Shown one piece after another: positions 19,386 to 29,475 of a DNA stretch of 64,000 nt (the stretch's first letter is position 1; every line of letters begins with the position of its first letter). The position numbers were made by a program, and so were the translations under genes. The DNA is from Marinobacter sp. (lineage in GTDB: Bacteria > Pseudomonadota > Gammaproteobacteria > Pseudomonadales > Oleiphilaceae), in the NCBI GenBank assembly GCA_029264995.1, contig JAJUKC010000005.1:1-64000 (forward strand), in the 5' to 3' direction. The notes under the pieces were generated by a model, which was given only the letters and a program-made list of their open reading frames with translations, did no database searches and was not told where the DNA came from.

Positions 19386-20636
19386 TCATTCCGGCAGGCA
19401 ACTTTCAGGCGCCAGCTGGTCGTCCAGAGTTTCCCGGCGCCGAACCACATGCACCTGATCCCCGTCCACCATCAACTCCGGCGGCCGGTTGCGGGTATTG
19501 TAGTTGGAGGCCATGACAAAGCCGTAGGCCCCGGCCGAACGCACCGCCAGCAAATCGCCGGCTCTCAGGCGCAGGGATCGATCCTTGCCGAGGAAGTCGC
19601 CGGTTTCGCACACCGGGCCCACCAGATCCCAGGGCTTTTCCTCACTGTCCTGATGGGGCCGAACCGGAATAATGGCCTGCCAGGCACTGTAGAGTGCCGG
19701 CCGGATCAGATCATTCATGGCCGCATCGATGATGGCAAAATTCCGGTGTTCGGTGCATTTCAGGAATTCTACCCGGGTCACCAGAATGCCCGCGTTCGCG
19801 GCAATGGAGCGGCCTGGCTCCAACACCAGCTCCAGCTCCCGATCACCCAGGCGTTCATTGAGCGCTTTCACATAATCTGCCGGTTGCGGCGGGGTTTCCT
19901 GGTTGTAGGTCACACCCAGACCGCCCCCCATATCCAGATGGCGAATACGGATGCCCTGCTCTGCCAGGGTGTCAATCAGAGAAAGCACCCGGTCCAGGGC
20001 ATCCAGGAACGGCGACACCGACGTGAGCTGTGAGCCGATGTGGCAGTCCACCCCGTGGATATCGAGGTTGGGCAGGCTGGCTGCTCGGGCATAGACCGCC
20101 GGCGCCTCGGCAATGTCAATGCCGAACTTGTTTTCCTTCAGGCCGGTCGAGATGTAAGGATGGGTGCCCGCATCCACATCCGGGTTCACACGCAGGGAAA
20201 TGGGCGCCTTCACCCCCAGCTCGCCAGCCACCTTATTCAGGCGATCAAGCTCGGTATCGGATTCCACATTGAAACAGCGAACGCCGGCCTCCAGGGCCCG
20301 CTTCATTTCCCACTCCTGCTTGCCAACGCCGGAGAATACGACTTTACCGGCATCCCCACCGGCGCGGAGCACACGCTCAAGCTCACCGGCAGAGACAATG
20401 TCAAAACCCGCCCCCAGGCGAGCCAGCACATTGAGAACGGCCAGATTGCTGTTGGCCTTGACCGCATAACACACCAGATGAGGGCGATTCTTCAGGGCCT
20501 CATCGTAGGCACGATAGTGACGCTCCAGCGTCGCCCGGGAATAGATGTAGGCCGGCGTACCAAAGCGCTCGGCGATTTCGGCAACGGCAACGTCTTCGGC
20601 GTAGAGTTCGCCGTTACGGTAATTGAAGTGATCCAT
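19386..20636 (-). CDS. lysA: Diaminopimelate decarboxylase
   Basis: PLP site [46 protein letters not shown]. Confidence 0.95.
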   Translation of the reverse strand: MDHFNYRNGELYAEDVAVAEIAERFGTPAYIYSRATLERHYRAYDEALKNRPHLVCYAVKANSNLAVLNVLARLGAGFDIVSAGELERVLRAGGDAGKVVFSGVGKQEWEMKRALEAGVRCFNVESDTELDRLNKVAGELGVKAPISLRVNPDVDAGTHPYISTGLKENKFGIDIAEAPAVYARAASLPNLDIHGVDCHIGSQLTSVSPFLDALDRVLSLIDTLAEQGIRIRHLDMGGGLGVTYNQETPPQPADYVKALNERLGDRELELVLEPGRSIAANAGILVTRVEFLKCTEHRNFAIIDAAMNDLIRPALYSAWQAIIPVRPHQDSEEKPWDLVGPVCETGDFLGKDRSLRLRAGDLLAVRSAGAYGFVMASNYNTRNRPPELMVDGDQVHVVRRRETLDDQLAPESCLPE

Positions 20637-20673
20637 GCTGTTCCTGAAAGCTTAAGGTCGGGAGTGGTCTGGC

Positions 20674-20868
20674 TCAGGGCTGTTCATCGTCCTCATCGGC
20701 ATTCTCGCCCGCCTCTGCGGCTGCCGCGGTGTTACCGGTCTCCGGTGGCACGGCGTCAGGCACCGGCGCGTCCCGGTACAGCGGCCCCTTCTGGCCACAG
20801 CCGGACACCATCAAAACCACAAACACCGAGAGCGCGACCGCCAGACGGCGCACAAGCCCAAGCTGCAT
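20674..20868 (-). CDS. lptM: LptM/YifL-like small lipoprotein
   Basis: Lipobox LMVSGCGQKGPLY; directly upstream of lysA. Confidence 0.8.
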   Translation of the reverse strand: MQLGLVRRLAVALSVFVVLMVSGCGQKGPLYRDAPVPDAVPPETGNTAAAAEAGENADEDDEQP

Positions 20869-20939
20869 ACCCTATCCCCTGAGTGAATAATGGCCGAAGT
20901 ATACCCGACACCCGGGCCGCACCGCGAGGATTCGCATGT

Positions 20940-23789
20940 TCAGGACAGGTGCTGGTTAAGGGCATCCTCCAGCTGTGCCCGATAGAACAGGTACTGACTG
21001 GTCTGGATATCGCGCTGATACAGCTGGGGGTCAAGATCGTGGGGCAGATGCAGGTCGGTCAGATACACCGGATAGGGGTCCGGGCTCTGCCGCAGGGAGC
21101 GAATGTAATGAGCCACCGCCGGAATCAACCGGTCGCCATACTCCTGCACGGTAAATTCCTGATCGTTGCAATACAGGTCGAAGCGCAGAGTGCTGTCGCC
21201 CTGCTGCACGCCCACCGCCTGCACTTCGAGGCCGGACAACGGCATGCCGGCAGCCAGCTCGGGCCTCGGTTCGGCCAGCCAGCGGCCATCCCGGCGCACC
21301 AGTTCGTAACACCGGATACCGGCGACCGGCTCCAGATTATCGGCCTGGCGTAACTGCCGACGCTCCAGAACACTGCCCAGAAATCGCAATAACGGTGCAA
21401 GTAAATGCCGGCGTTGCTGGGCCTGTACCTGGCGGTGCCACAGGCTGCCATACTCATCCACCACCCAGAGCTGTCCCTGTTCGCCCTGCAACTGCCAGAA
21501 CACCTGGATATTGCCGGCCTCGGAGGCTTCACATACCGCTTTCAATAGGGGAGCATCCTGCAAAGCATAGCGATCCGGCACCACCGGCAGAAAACTGTCC
21601 TGGGGCTGGAACAAGGCATCCATCAATGCCGCGCGGCTATCCAGGGCAACAAACCCCGGCTCCAGGCCATTGAACTGGAGCAGAAAATAACGCTGATCCA
21701 TCTCGATGATATAACGCAACGGATGAGGGCCAGTGCCGCCTGCAAAAAACTGGCGGAGAACATCGGCAAACAGCTCACTCACCCGCCGGGCAATGGCCTG
21801 TCCGTGCCCCCGGCTGGGCGCCATCACTCGGATATCCGGCAATTCCGCAGGGTTGATCGCCACCTGAGCGAGCACATTCTTCAAACACTGGATCAGGGTG
21901 TCCCCGGCCGCGTAATGCTGCAGACTGACTTCATGCCAGCTGTTCAGGGTAATCTGGTCGATGGTCACCACCAGGTTGTCCCGGGCGCCACTGAACCCGA
22001 GTGAGTCGTTGCGGGCGCTGAGTTTATGCAGCCCCCGTTCGGTCAGATGGGCCTGCGGGTCCACCGCTACATTCAGCAACAACAGATTGCGCAACGGACG
22101 AACGGCACGAGACAGGGCCTGGCGGGGCGCCGGCGGCATGGGCACCGGCAGGAAACCGGCGAGCACATCCAGTATTTCCTTCAGTTCGCTGACCGAAGCC
22201 ACACTCTGGCCTGCTCGCACATTCAGCCGGGTGCTGCGGCTAAGCAGGCCGTTGCAGTAACACCAGACCAGAAGCTCGGCCAGGTTGCCCGCACGACGAA
22301 TCACGGGCTGCCAGAAAGCATCGGACGGATCTTCGAGATCCCGGTACAGCAGCCAGCCGTCTCCGGCTGCGCCCTGTTCACTGCGATGGTGAAACGACAG
22401 GTTTTCTTCCGCCAGGGAGGGCACCAGCCCCGGGTTGATCAGCTCGACCTTGCCGGCCTTGCGCTGGAAGGCGGCATACAGCTTACGGCCCAGCAAGTTG
22501 ATGTCATTGGCGCTGATCGACGCCTGCGCACCCTGTTCCCGGGCCAATCTGGCCAGCAGGCGGTAACTGTGGGTAAGCTCGGCAACCACGCTCCGTCGTA
22601 ATCCCATCACTTCCTCGGCACACCAGCGCTGACGGTCATCCAGCCGGCTCAGATCTTCCGGCGACCAGCCCCAGGTTTCAACCAGACTGCGCAACAACTC
22701 TACCCGCCAGGGATCGCCCACCATACCCGCACGGCTAAGCGGCAAACCGGACTTGAGGTACAGGCTCCGGCGCACCAACTCCAGCCGGTCGGCGCCGTCA
22801 CTGGTCAGCAACCACTGTTCCAGTCTCTGATACAGAAGCACGTACGGGTCCAGGGCATCGGCGCTGGTCACACCATTGTGAATCGCCTGCTTGAAGCTGG
22901 CCGAGAGTAGTGGTCGCTCACGGTCGGTGGCGTAACACTCGATCAACAGCAGTTTGAGGATGGCCTTCCAGGGCGCATCAATTCCCTTGTAGAGCTGCCA
23001 GATGCCAGCGCCGGGCAGTTCCTCGGGTGGAATATCCGGCACCGCGCCAAAGTCGATGTAATCGCTGGCCTTGATAAACCGGCACTCCACCAGCTGCCGC
23101 CGGCAGCGGTCGTAATCGGCCTCCCGGTCTACCGGGATCAGCCACCACAACGGGTACTGGCCCGCCAGGTGAATGCTGGTGCGGTAGAACTCATCCAGCA
23201 ACAGAAAGTGCTGGGCACTGCCGCAGTTTTCCCCGGTGACTTCCACGCGTTGGCGTCCGGCCCGCCAATCGGCAGCAGAAAACACAAACACGTGCAGTTC
23301 CACGCCCAGGCCACCGGCCCATTCCGACAGTTTTTCAGCTTTTCGCTCCAGGCACCGAATGCCCGACGACGGCAAATCCTGACGGTGGCAGAGCCAGACA
23401 TCCAGATCACTGGCCACCGAATGTCCAAGGGTGCCGGGGCTTCCCATCAGGAACAGGCTGTCCAGATCAGGCTTTCGACTGCCCTTGTCACGGTAGTGAA
23501 AACTGCGGGCGTAACGGCGGGCGGCGTCCAGCACTTCCGGGCCGGGCGTGTAACCGTTGAAGCCGTCCGGACAGTTGCCATCCAGATAGCCTGGCAGGGC
23601 CGGATGGTTGCGGTGGAAAACCAGCGGCAACAACTCCAGCACCATCTGCTGCCGGTAGGTCAGCGCCGAGCACGCCCGCTGCCAGCGCTGCTGGTTAACC
23701 AGCAGAAACCGGTCCCGCAGGCGCCTGAGCGTCTTGCGGTCGATTCCGTCCTCGAAATCGAGAACTATGGGCGCGGCGTGAACGGTCAA
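20940..23789 (-). CDS. cyaA: Class I adenylate cyclase
   Basis: LFLMGSPGTLGHSVASDLDVWLCHR; about 950 aa; next to lysA/dapF block. Confidence 0.93.
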   Translation of the reverse strand: MTVHAAPIVLDFEDGIDRKTLRRLRDRFLLVNQQRWQRACSALTYRQQMVLELLPLVFHRNHPALPGYLDGNCPDGFNGYTPGPEVLDAARRYARSFHYRDKGSRKPDLDSLFLMGSPGTLGHSVASDLDVWLCHRQDLPSSGIRCLERKAEKLSEWAGGLGVELHVFVFSAADWRAGRQRVEVTGENCGSAQHFLLLDEFYRTSIHLAGQYPLWWLIPVDREADYDRCRRQLVECRFIKASDYIDFGAVPDIPPEELPGAGIWQLYKGIDAPWKAILKLLLIECYATDRERPLLSASFKQAIHNGVTSADALDPYVLLYQRLEQWLLTSDGADRLELVRRSLYLKSGLPLSRAGMVGDPWRVELLRSLVETWGWSPEDLSRLDDRQRWCAEEVMGLRRSVVAELTHSYRLLARLAREQGAQASISANDINLLGRKLYAAFQRKAGKVELINPGLVPSLAEENLSFHHRSEQGAAGDGWLLYRDLEDPSDAFWQPVIRRAGNLAELLVWCYCNGLLSRSTRLNVRAGQSVASVSELKEILDVLAGFLPVPMPPAPRQALSRAVRPLRNLLLLNVAVDPQAHLTERGLHKLSARNDSLGFSGARDNLVVTIDQITLNSWHEVSLQHYAAGDTLIQCLKNVLAQVAINPAELPDIRVMAPSRGHGQAIARRVSELFADVLRQFFAGGTGPHPLRYIIEMDQRYFLLQFNGLEPGFVALDSRAALMDALFQPQDSFLPVVPDRYALQDAPLLKAVCEASEAGNIQVFWQLQGEQGQLWVVDEYGSLWHRQVQAQQRRHLLAPLLRFLGSVLERRQLRQADNLEPVAGIRCYELVRRDGRWLAEPRPELAAGMPLSGLEVQAVGVQQGDSTLRFDLYCNDQEFTVQEYGDRLIPAVAHYIRSLRQSPDPYPVYLTDLHLPHDLDPQLYQRDIQTSQYLFYRAQLEDALNQHLS

Positions 23790-23916
23790 GAGAGCTCCGG
23801 CAAGAGGTTATTTTCGGCAAGATAGTCAGTATGATGAATGAATCGTGGCAAAACCTGTAAAAAAATAAAAGCACAGGCAGTGAACACGCTGCCAGCCCGA
23901 GCGAGGCATCCGAGCT

Positions 23917-26358
23917 GTGAAAGAATTTCTGATCCAACGCTATCGGCCCGATCCGACCGGCCCCGTTATCCGTCCCACCCTGCTCCGGGTGGATGATGAT
24001 GGCCGGATCATCCAGGCTGACCGTCACGCGGAAACCATGTTTGGCTACGACACCAGCGATCTGACCGGACAAAAAGTCCAGCATATACTGGCTTCCCGCC
24101 AGGACGATCCCTTCGCCCCCGCCCACCGACACCGGCTGGACAATGGCCAGACAGTGCTGGTGACGTTCCGCCACAAGGACGGCTTTTTCTTTACCGCCCT
24201 GCTCGGGCTGCGAATGGAAATCCGGGATTCAGACCAGGCCGCTACCGCCTCGATTACCCTCAAGGACAGCGATGCCATGGATAGCCGGATTCAACGCCTG
24301 GCGGAACAGAATGCCGGCTTTGGTCTCTGGGAACTGGACATGCCCAGCAACGAAATCAGCTGGTCCGAGGGCATGTATCGCCTGCTGGAACTCAAAGCCG
24401 GCAGCGAGCTGACCCCGGAACAGGCGCTGTTTTATTGCCAGACAGGCCAGAACCGGGTACGAGCGATGTTCAGGCGCTGCATGCGCACCGGCCAGCCGTT
24501 CAGCATGGACCTGACCATTCTCACCAGCCGGCAACGGCCACAACGGGTTACTCTGGCCGGCCGCGCTCTGAAAAACGGCGGCCGGGTGCAGAAACTCGGC
24601 GGCGTGATGGTCAACCACAGCGAGGCTATGGTCCACGATCTGGAAAAACAACAGGCTCAGCAGATTCTTCAAGCCACGACCGCCGCATCCTCTGATCTGG
24701 TGGTAGCCATCGACACCGAGTTCAGACTGTTGCATTTCAACACCCCCTGGTGCCAGCAGTTTCAACACGCCTTTGACCTGACACCAAAGACCGGAGACAA
24801 CCTGCGCAGCCTTTTGAAGGACTTCCCCAATGAGCGGAGACTGATCGAACGGCTATGGCAACGGGCCTTCGACCGTGAGCATTTTGTGGCAGAAATGCCC
24901 CTGAACCGCCAGGGAGAGGGACTGCCGATTTACGAATTTCACTTCCAGAGCATCCGCGGAGACCGGGGCGAGGTCACCGGGGCCGTTCATGTCGCACGAG
25001 ATATCAGCAACCGGATCCAGCACACCAGCAACAGCGATTACCGCATGCGACACGATCCGGTCACCGGACTGATGAATCGCCGTTCTTTCATCGAACACCT
25101 GGAACGGGCCATGGGCCATCGCCACAAACGCCAGAGCACCGACGGCCTGCTGTTTCTGGACCTGGACAACTTCGAACAGTTCAACGAGGACGCTGGCAGC
25201 GGCACCTGCGACCGCTACCTGCGTGAACTGGCCGGCATGCTCGGGCTGCGAGTGCGCCAGCGGGACGCCCTGGCCCGGCTGTCCGGTGACACCTTTGCCC
25301 TGTTCATAGAGAACTGCCCCGAACCCAGAGCCCGCAAGATTGCCGAGGAGATCCGGGAGCAGATTGCCCAGTTCCAGTTTGAATGGCAGGGCAGACAGTT
25401 ACAGACCACCGCCAGCGGCGGCCTGCTGATTCTCGGAACCGACGCTCCGCTCCAGCCTGAACAGCTACTGACCCAGGCCGCCGACCTGTGCCATACCGCC
25501 AAGACCTCCGGCCGCAACCGTATCCACACCACCCAGGCCCTGCCCGTCGAGTTGGCCAATCGGGGCACCGACCGCCAGCTTGAACAGCTGCATCAGGCCC
25601 TGGATAACGGCCAGCTGATTCTGGAGTTTCAATCCCTCAAGCCGGTGGCCAGCGTCACCTGGGGTGACCACATTGAAATCCTGTGCCGGATTCCGGGTAC
25701 AGGCGACGACTCGCCCCTGCTGCCGGAGCAGTTCCTGCCAGTAGCAGAGCGGTTTGACCTGGCCAAGCGCCTGGACCGCCAGGTTATCCGGCAGACTCTC
25801 CAGTGGCTGAGCCAGCATCGACTGTTGGAGCCAAGGCTGAAGTACTGCGGCTTCAATCTGTCCCTGGCCACCATTCTGGATGACACCTTTGCTGATTTCA
25901 TGGAACAACAGGTGCGCCAGACCCCGTTCCAGGCCCATTGTTTCTGCCTGGAGATCCGGGAATCCCACGCCACCCAGTATCCCGATGAGGTAGCCGTATT
26001 ATGTGACGCCCTGCACCGGGCGGGGTGCCGGGTTGCCCTGGAAGGGGCGGGGGCATCCGTGGAAAGCTATAGCCTGGCCGCCAACCTGCCGGTGGATATC
26101 ATCAAACTGGACCGGCGCATCATGAACGACCTGGAACGTGATCCGGTGCAGCAGATCATGGTGGACGCCCTGCACCGTATTGCCGAAACCGCCGGCAAGG
26201 AAACCGTCGCCACCTTTATCGAGAACGATGAAACCCTCAGGAAAGTCCGAACCCTGGGCATTCACTTTGGCCAGGGTTACCGGTTGTCACGGCCGCGGCC
26301 ACTGGACGAGCTCAAGCCAGCAGAGGTAGAGCTCAGCACCGGCCGCATAGGCGGGTAA
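23917..26358 (+). CDS. PAS-GGDEF-EAL protein with degenerate GGDEF (SGDTF) and EAL motifs
   Basis: DPVTGLMNRRSFIEHLERAM...LARLSGDTFALFIENC; EILCRIPG...FNLSLATI...VALEGAGASVESYSLAANLPVDIIKLDR. Confidence 0.9.
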   Translation: MKEFLIQRYRPDPTGPVIRPTLLRVDDDGRIIQADRHAETMFGYDTSDLTGQKVQHILASRQDDPFAPAHRHRLDNGQTVLVTFRHKDGFFFTALLGLRMEIRDSDQAATASITLKDSDAMDSRIQRLAEQNAGFGLWELDMPSNEISWSEGMYRLLELKAGSELTPEQALFYCQTGQNRVRAMFRRCMRTGQPFSMDLTILTSRQRPQRVTLAGRALKNGGRVQKLGGVMVNHSEAMVHDLEKQQAQQILQATTAASSDLVVAIDTEFRLLHFNTPWCQQFQHAFDLTPKTGDNLRSLLKDFPNERRLIERLWQRAFDREHFVAEMPLNRQGEGLPIYEFHFQSIRGDRGEVTGAVHVARDISNRIQHTSNSDYRMRHDPVTGLMNRRSFIEHLERAMGHRHKRQSTDGLLFLDLDNFEQFNEDAGSGTCDRYLRELAGMLGLRVRQRDALARLSGDTFALFIENCPEPRARKIAEEIREQIAQFQFEWQGRQLQTTASGGLLILGTDAPLQPEQLLTQAADLCHTAKTSGRNRIHTTQALPVELANRGTDRQLEQLHQALDNGQLILEFQSLKPVASVTWGDHIEILCRIPGTGDDSPLLPEQFLPVAERFDLAKRLDRQVIRQTLQWLSQHRLLEPRLKYCGFNLSLATILDDTFADFMEQQVRQTPFQAHCFCLEIRESHATQYPDEVAVLCDALHRAGCRVALEGAGASVESYSLAANLPVDIIKLDRRIMNDLERDPVQQIMVDALHRIAETAGKETVATFIENDETLRKVRTLGIHFGQGYRLSRPRPLDELKPAEVELSTGRIGG

Positions 26359-26376
26359 GCAGTTGCGGGGAGCCGC

Positions 26377-26982
26377 CTACCAGCCCTCCATCGGGATGCC
26401 ATGCTCCCTGAGGTAGTCACCGTGTTTTTCGAGATAATTCCTGGTTCCTACCTCAAAGTCATCCGGATCACCCGGTACCTCCGTGGCCTGCATACGCATC
26501 ACCTCGATCTCATTGCCAATCTGGTTCGAAATCCAGACCACCACGGTACCGCCGGGCGCCAGGCCAATGGTCATAAAGTTCCGAGGGCCGGAATACACTC
26601 CCATCGGCGTCTTGTAGGTTGCCGGCTCCCGCATTCGGTCCAGCAGCTCTGGCGGCACCTTAATTATTTTGGTGTAGTACTTCTGCTCCGCAAAAGAGAA
26701 CCAATTGACGAGAATCAGTTCCGGAAAGGGGTCAACCCGGGCCCCTTTGCCTACGGGGCCGTATGGCCCCTGCCAGCAGCACGACACGATGCCGATCGGC
26801 TGGCGCCAACTCCGCTCACCCGACTTCTCCAGAAACATATCGGTCACCCACACTTCGTAGTGCTTGGGGGCGGCTATCCTGATCATCCAAAGTGTGTCGT
26901 CTGCCTTCGACCACGCCGAACACCCGCTGCCCAACAGGGCGATGGCCACGATGCCCATGGCGAGAATTTTCTTAATCATCAT
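26377..26982 (-). CDS. DUF3304-like lipoprotein, putative Tle1-type immunity protein (paralog 1)
   Basis: Lipobox LLGSGCSAW; paralog of 27109-27714 and downstream of DUF2235 gene; family call from memory. Confidence 0.75.
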   Translation of the reverse strand: MMIKKILAMGIVAIALLGSGCSAWSKADDTLWMIRIAAPKHYEVWVTDMFLEKSGERSWRQPIGIVSCCWQGPYGPVGKGARVDPFPELILVNWFSFAEQKYYTKIIKVPPELLDRMREPATYKTPMGVYSGPRNFMTIGLAPGGTVVVWISNQIGNEIEVMRMQATEVPGDPDDFEVGTRNYLEKHGDYLREHGIPMEGW

Positions 26983-27095
26983 TCGCCCTCTGTCTGTGGA
27001 TAAACCAGGCGCTCCCCGGAGAGCGCCGGTGCATGGGGATGCAACCCCTCTAACTTCGCAGGCGTTCCCGCCACCAGGGTTTCGATGCCGTTGTC
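26983..27095 (-). pseudogene. Relict 3' fragment of the DUF2235 effector gene between the two immunity genes
   Basis: Encodes IETLVAGTPAKLEGLHPHAPALSGERLVYPQTEGE*, same as the C-terminus of ORF 27711-29438. Confidence 0.9.
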
Positions 27096-27106
27096 GTGGC
27101 CCGGCG

Positions 27107-27830
27107 GCCTACCAGCCCTCCGTTGGGATACCATGCTCCTTGAGGTAGTCGCCATGGGCTTCCAGATAATCCTCCATCAAGGGTGCAAAATCCGCCGGAT
27201 CCCCGGGCAGCTCGGTGGCCTGCATGCGCATCACCTCAATCTCATTGCCAATCTGGTTCGAAATCCAGACCACCACAGTACCGCCGGGCGCCAGGCCAAT
27301 GGTCATGAAGTTCCGGGGGCCTGAGCGCACATCAACCTGCGTCACATAGGTTGCCGGCTCCCGCATTCGGTCCAGCAGGTCTGGCGGCACCTTGATTATC
27401 TTGGTGTAGTACTTCTGCTCCGCAAAGGAAAACCAGTTGACCAGAATCAGTTCCGGAAAGGGGTCAACTCTGGCTCCCTTGCCACGAGGGCCACGGGGCC
27501 CCTTCCAGCAGCACCCCACCGTGCCGATGGGCTGGCGCCAGCTCCGCTCGCCCGACTTCTCCAGAAACATATCGGTCACCCACACTTCGTAGTGCTTGGG
27601 GGCGGCTATGTCGATGTACCAGTTTATGTCGTCAGCCTTCGACCACGCCGAACACCCGCTGGCCAACAGGGCGATGGCCACGATGCCCATGGCTAGAATC
27701 TTCGGAATCATCATTCGCCCTCTGTCTGTGGATAAACCAGGCGCTCCCCGGAGAGCGCCGGTGCATGGGGATGCAACCCCTCTAACTTCGCAGGTGTTCC
27801 CGCCACCAGGGTTTCGATGCCGTTGTAGTG
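27107..27830. repeat. Tandem duplication, copy B
   Basis: See copy A. Confidence 0.9.
27109..27714 (-). CDS. DUF3304-like lipoprotein, putative Tle1-type immunity protein (paralog 2)
   Basis: Lipobox LLASGCSAW; about 86% identical to paralog 1 (28 differences in 201 aa counted by eye). Confidence 0.75.
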   Translation of the reverse strand: MMIPKILAMGIVAIALLASGCSAWSKADDINWYIDIAAPKHYEVWVTDMFLEKSGERSWRQPIGTVGCCWKGPRGPRGKGARVDPFPELILVNWFSFAEQKYYTKIIKVPPDLLDRMREPATYVTQVDVRSGPRNFMTIGLAPGGTVVVWISNQIGNEIEVMRMQATELPGDPADFAPLMEDYLEAHGDYLKEHGIPTEGW

Positions 27831-29438
27831 AGCGGAGTAATGAATATAGCGCTGGAGCAACAGGTCCAGATCATTTGCAGACAGGGATGGGGTATCCTCC
27901 CCACCGCTAACTTGTTCCTGGAGCTGCTGGTGTATGGACAACAAGTCAGTTGGCAAATTCATATCGTCCCGGTCAGGAATTTTCTTTAGAGGAACACTGT
28001 TGTCTACCGCCAATCGGTGCATCAACCGAAGAGGCACCCTTGAGTACTCCCCCCGCACCTGGCGCAGCATCCGCAACACCAGTTCCACCCGGCCATCCGG
28101 CGCCGGGTGCTCCTGGCGTCGGGTAACAATTTCCAGCCGGGCTGGCCCTTCAGGGCCCAGGTCTTTCGGCCAGGCCTGCAATTGTTCGGATTGCCGTACC
28201 GGCAGGTTGTGGGGGCCTATCCAGCCAGCGGCCTCTACCTGTTGCCGTTTGGCCTCCAGGTTGTCCCACTGCAGGGTTTTGTCCGGCCAGCGCAGCCGGT
28301 CGCGAGGTATCGGCAACCTGGGGCTTAACAGCACGTCCTCGCGCTGGCTGTCGCCGTAACCACCGCCAATATCGGAATGAACTCCAGGCAGGGAGATTTC
28401 CCGGAAGTTGGCCGGCAAGCTGCCGTCGCGGCTTCGCAGACTGTTCAGAGCAAAGTTCCTGCGGTGCTCATGGGCGGCGGTCAGGTGCACTGCATGGCGC
28501 ACCTTGTCCGAACTCAGGTAAAGCTTTACCGGGTAGTTGCGGTTGTTATGGGCCAACAAATCGCCGGCAGCCGGGTTCACAATGGCGGCCACGGAGTCGA
28601 ACAGCCCCACGAAGCGAATTTCTACGGTCTTTGGCCAGAGAATACCGTTCTCAGCCAGTATTTGGGCCAGCAGACCATTCTTCCCCTGGTTTATCTCGTG
28701 CGCAGCGTGGCGGGCCGCCGCCGCGCCCCGGCTGAAGCCGAACAGATCGAGGGTCAAACGATCGATGGGCCGGCCCTCGGTAAGTCTCTTGGTTGTCTCT
28801 GCTAGTGTCTCGAAAGCATTCTTGACCTGCTCAATAACCCCCGCTTCTCCCATGCCGGTGGCTGCGCTGTACAACACATCATCATCGCCGGTCTTGGTGC
28901 CCGCCCCAGGCGCATAGATACTGAACCGGTAGGTGCTGGTACCCTCCACCTCTTTTTCTTCTTCGATGTACAAATCCCACAACTTAGCCACATTGCTGGG
29001 GGCATTGGCATAACTGTCGCCCAACATCAGGCCCATCCGCCGCTCACACTCTTCACGGCTAATGGTGTTACCCTCATAGGGAATCAGGCATTCCTGCTCC
29101 AGCTGCTCATCGAAAGCCTGGGTATTGGCCGCATTGTTCATGGTGCCGTCGGTAAACAGGCCAACTTCCAGGTGAATCTTGGGAGAAGGTTCCCGGGAGG
29201 AGTCCTCCTTGGCGCCTTCGGCGGCGGATGCGGACATCAGAACGGGAGCCACCAACGCGGAAGCCCCTACGGGCAGGCTCAGCCGGTGGTCATCTTCGCT
29301 GCCCTGAGCCGCCTGCTCCTGACGCTGACACTGCCGGTAGTGCATCGAGAACATATTCACTTCCAGCGCCCCAACCCCCCAGGGGTCGGATTGGCGCAAC
29401 TGATCGGGGGTCACGCCGCATTCGTTCAGTTGCGCCAC
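27711..29438 (-). CDS. DUF2235 / Tle1-like phospholipase effector, main part (GTG start in this frame; likely 3' part of a frameshifted gene)
   Basis: LTLDLFGFSRGAAAARHAAHEIN (GxSxG), VGLFDSVAAI, GVHSDIGGGYGD. Confidence 0.88.
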   Translation of the reverse strand: MAQLNECGVTPDQLRQSDPWGVGALEVNMFSMHYRQCQRQEQAAQGSEDDHRLSLPVGASALVAPVLMSASAAEGAKEDSSREPSPKIHLEVGLFTDGTMNNAANTQAFDEQLEQECLIPYEGNTISREECERRMGLMLGDSYANAPSNVAKLWDLYIEEEKEVEGTSTYRFSIYAPGAGTKTGDDDVLYSAATGMGEAGVIEQVKNAFETLAETTKRLTEGRPIDRLTLDLFGFSRGAAAARHAAHEINQGKNGLLAQILAENGILWPKTVEIRFVGLFDSVAAIVNPAAGDLLAHNNRNYPVKLYLSSDKVRHAVHLTAAHEHRRNFALNSLRSRDGSLPANFREISLPGVHSDIGGGYGDSQREDVLLSPRLPIPRDRLRWPDKTLQWDNLEAKRQQVEAAGWIGPHNLPVRQSEQLQAWPKDLGPEGPARLEIVTRRQEHPAPDGRVELVLRMLRQVRGEYSRVPLRLMHRLAVDNSVPLKKIPDRDDMNLPTDLLSIHQQLQEQVSGGEDTPSLSANDLDLLLQRYIHYSAHYNGIETLVAGTPAKLEGLHPHAPALSGERLVYPQTEGE

Positions 29439-29475
29439 GGCGCTCTCAATCGCAGAAGGCGTGTATATCCAGCTA

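Larger units (their letters stand above)
26375..27098. repeat. Tandem duplication, copy A (DUF3304-like gene plus fragment of effector 3' end); offset 732 bp to copy B
   Basis: Collinear with 27107-27830 at constant 732-bp offset; 26980-27094 versus 27712-27826 differs at one position by eye. Confidence 0.9.

Noticed and set aside
26377-27714. Considered whether one of the two DUF3304-like copies is a pseudogene
   Set aside because: Both are intact 201-codon ORFs with lipoboxes and uninterrupted frames.
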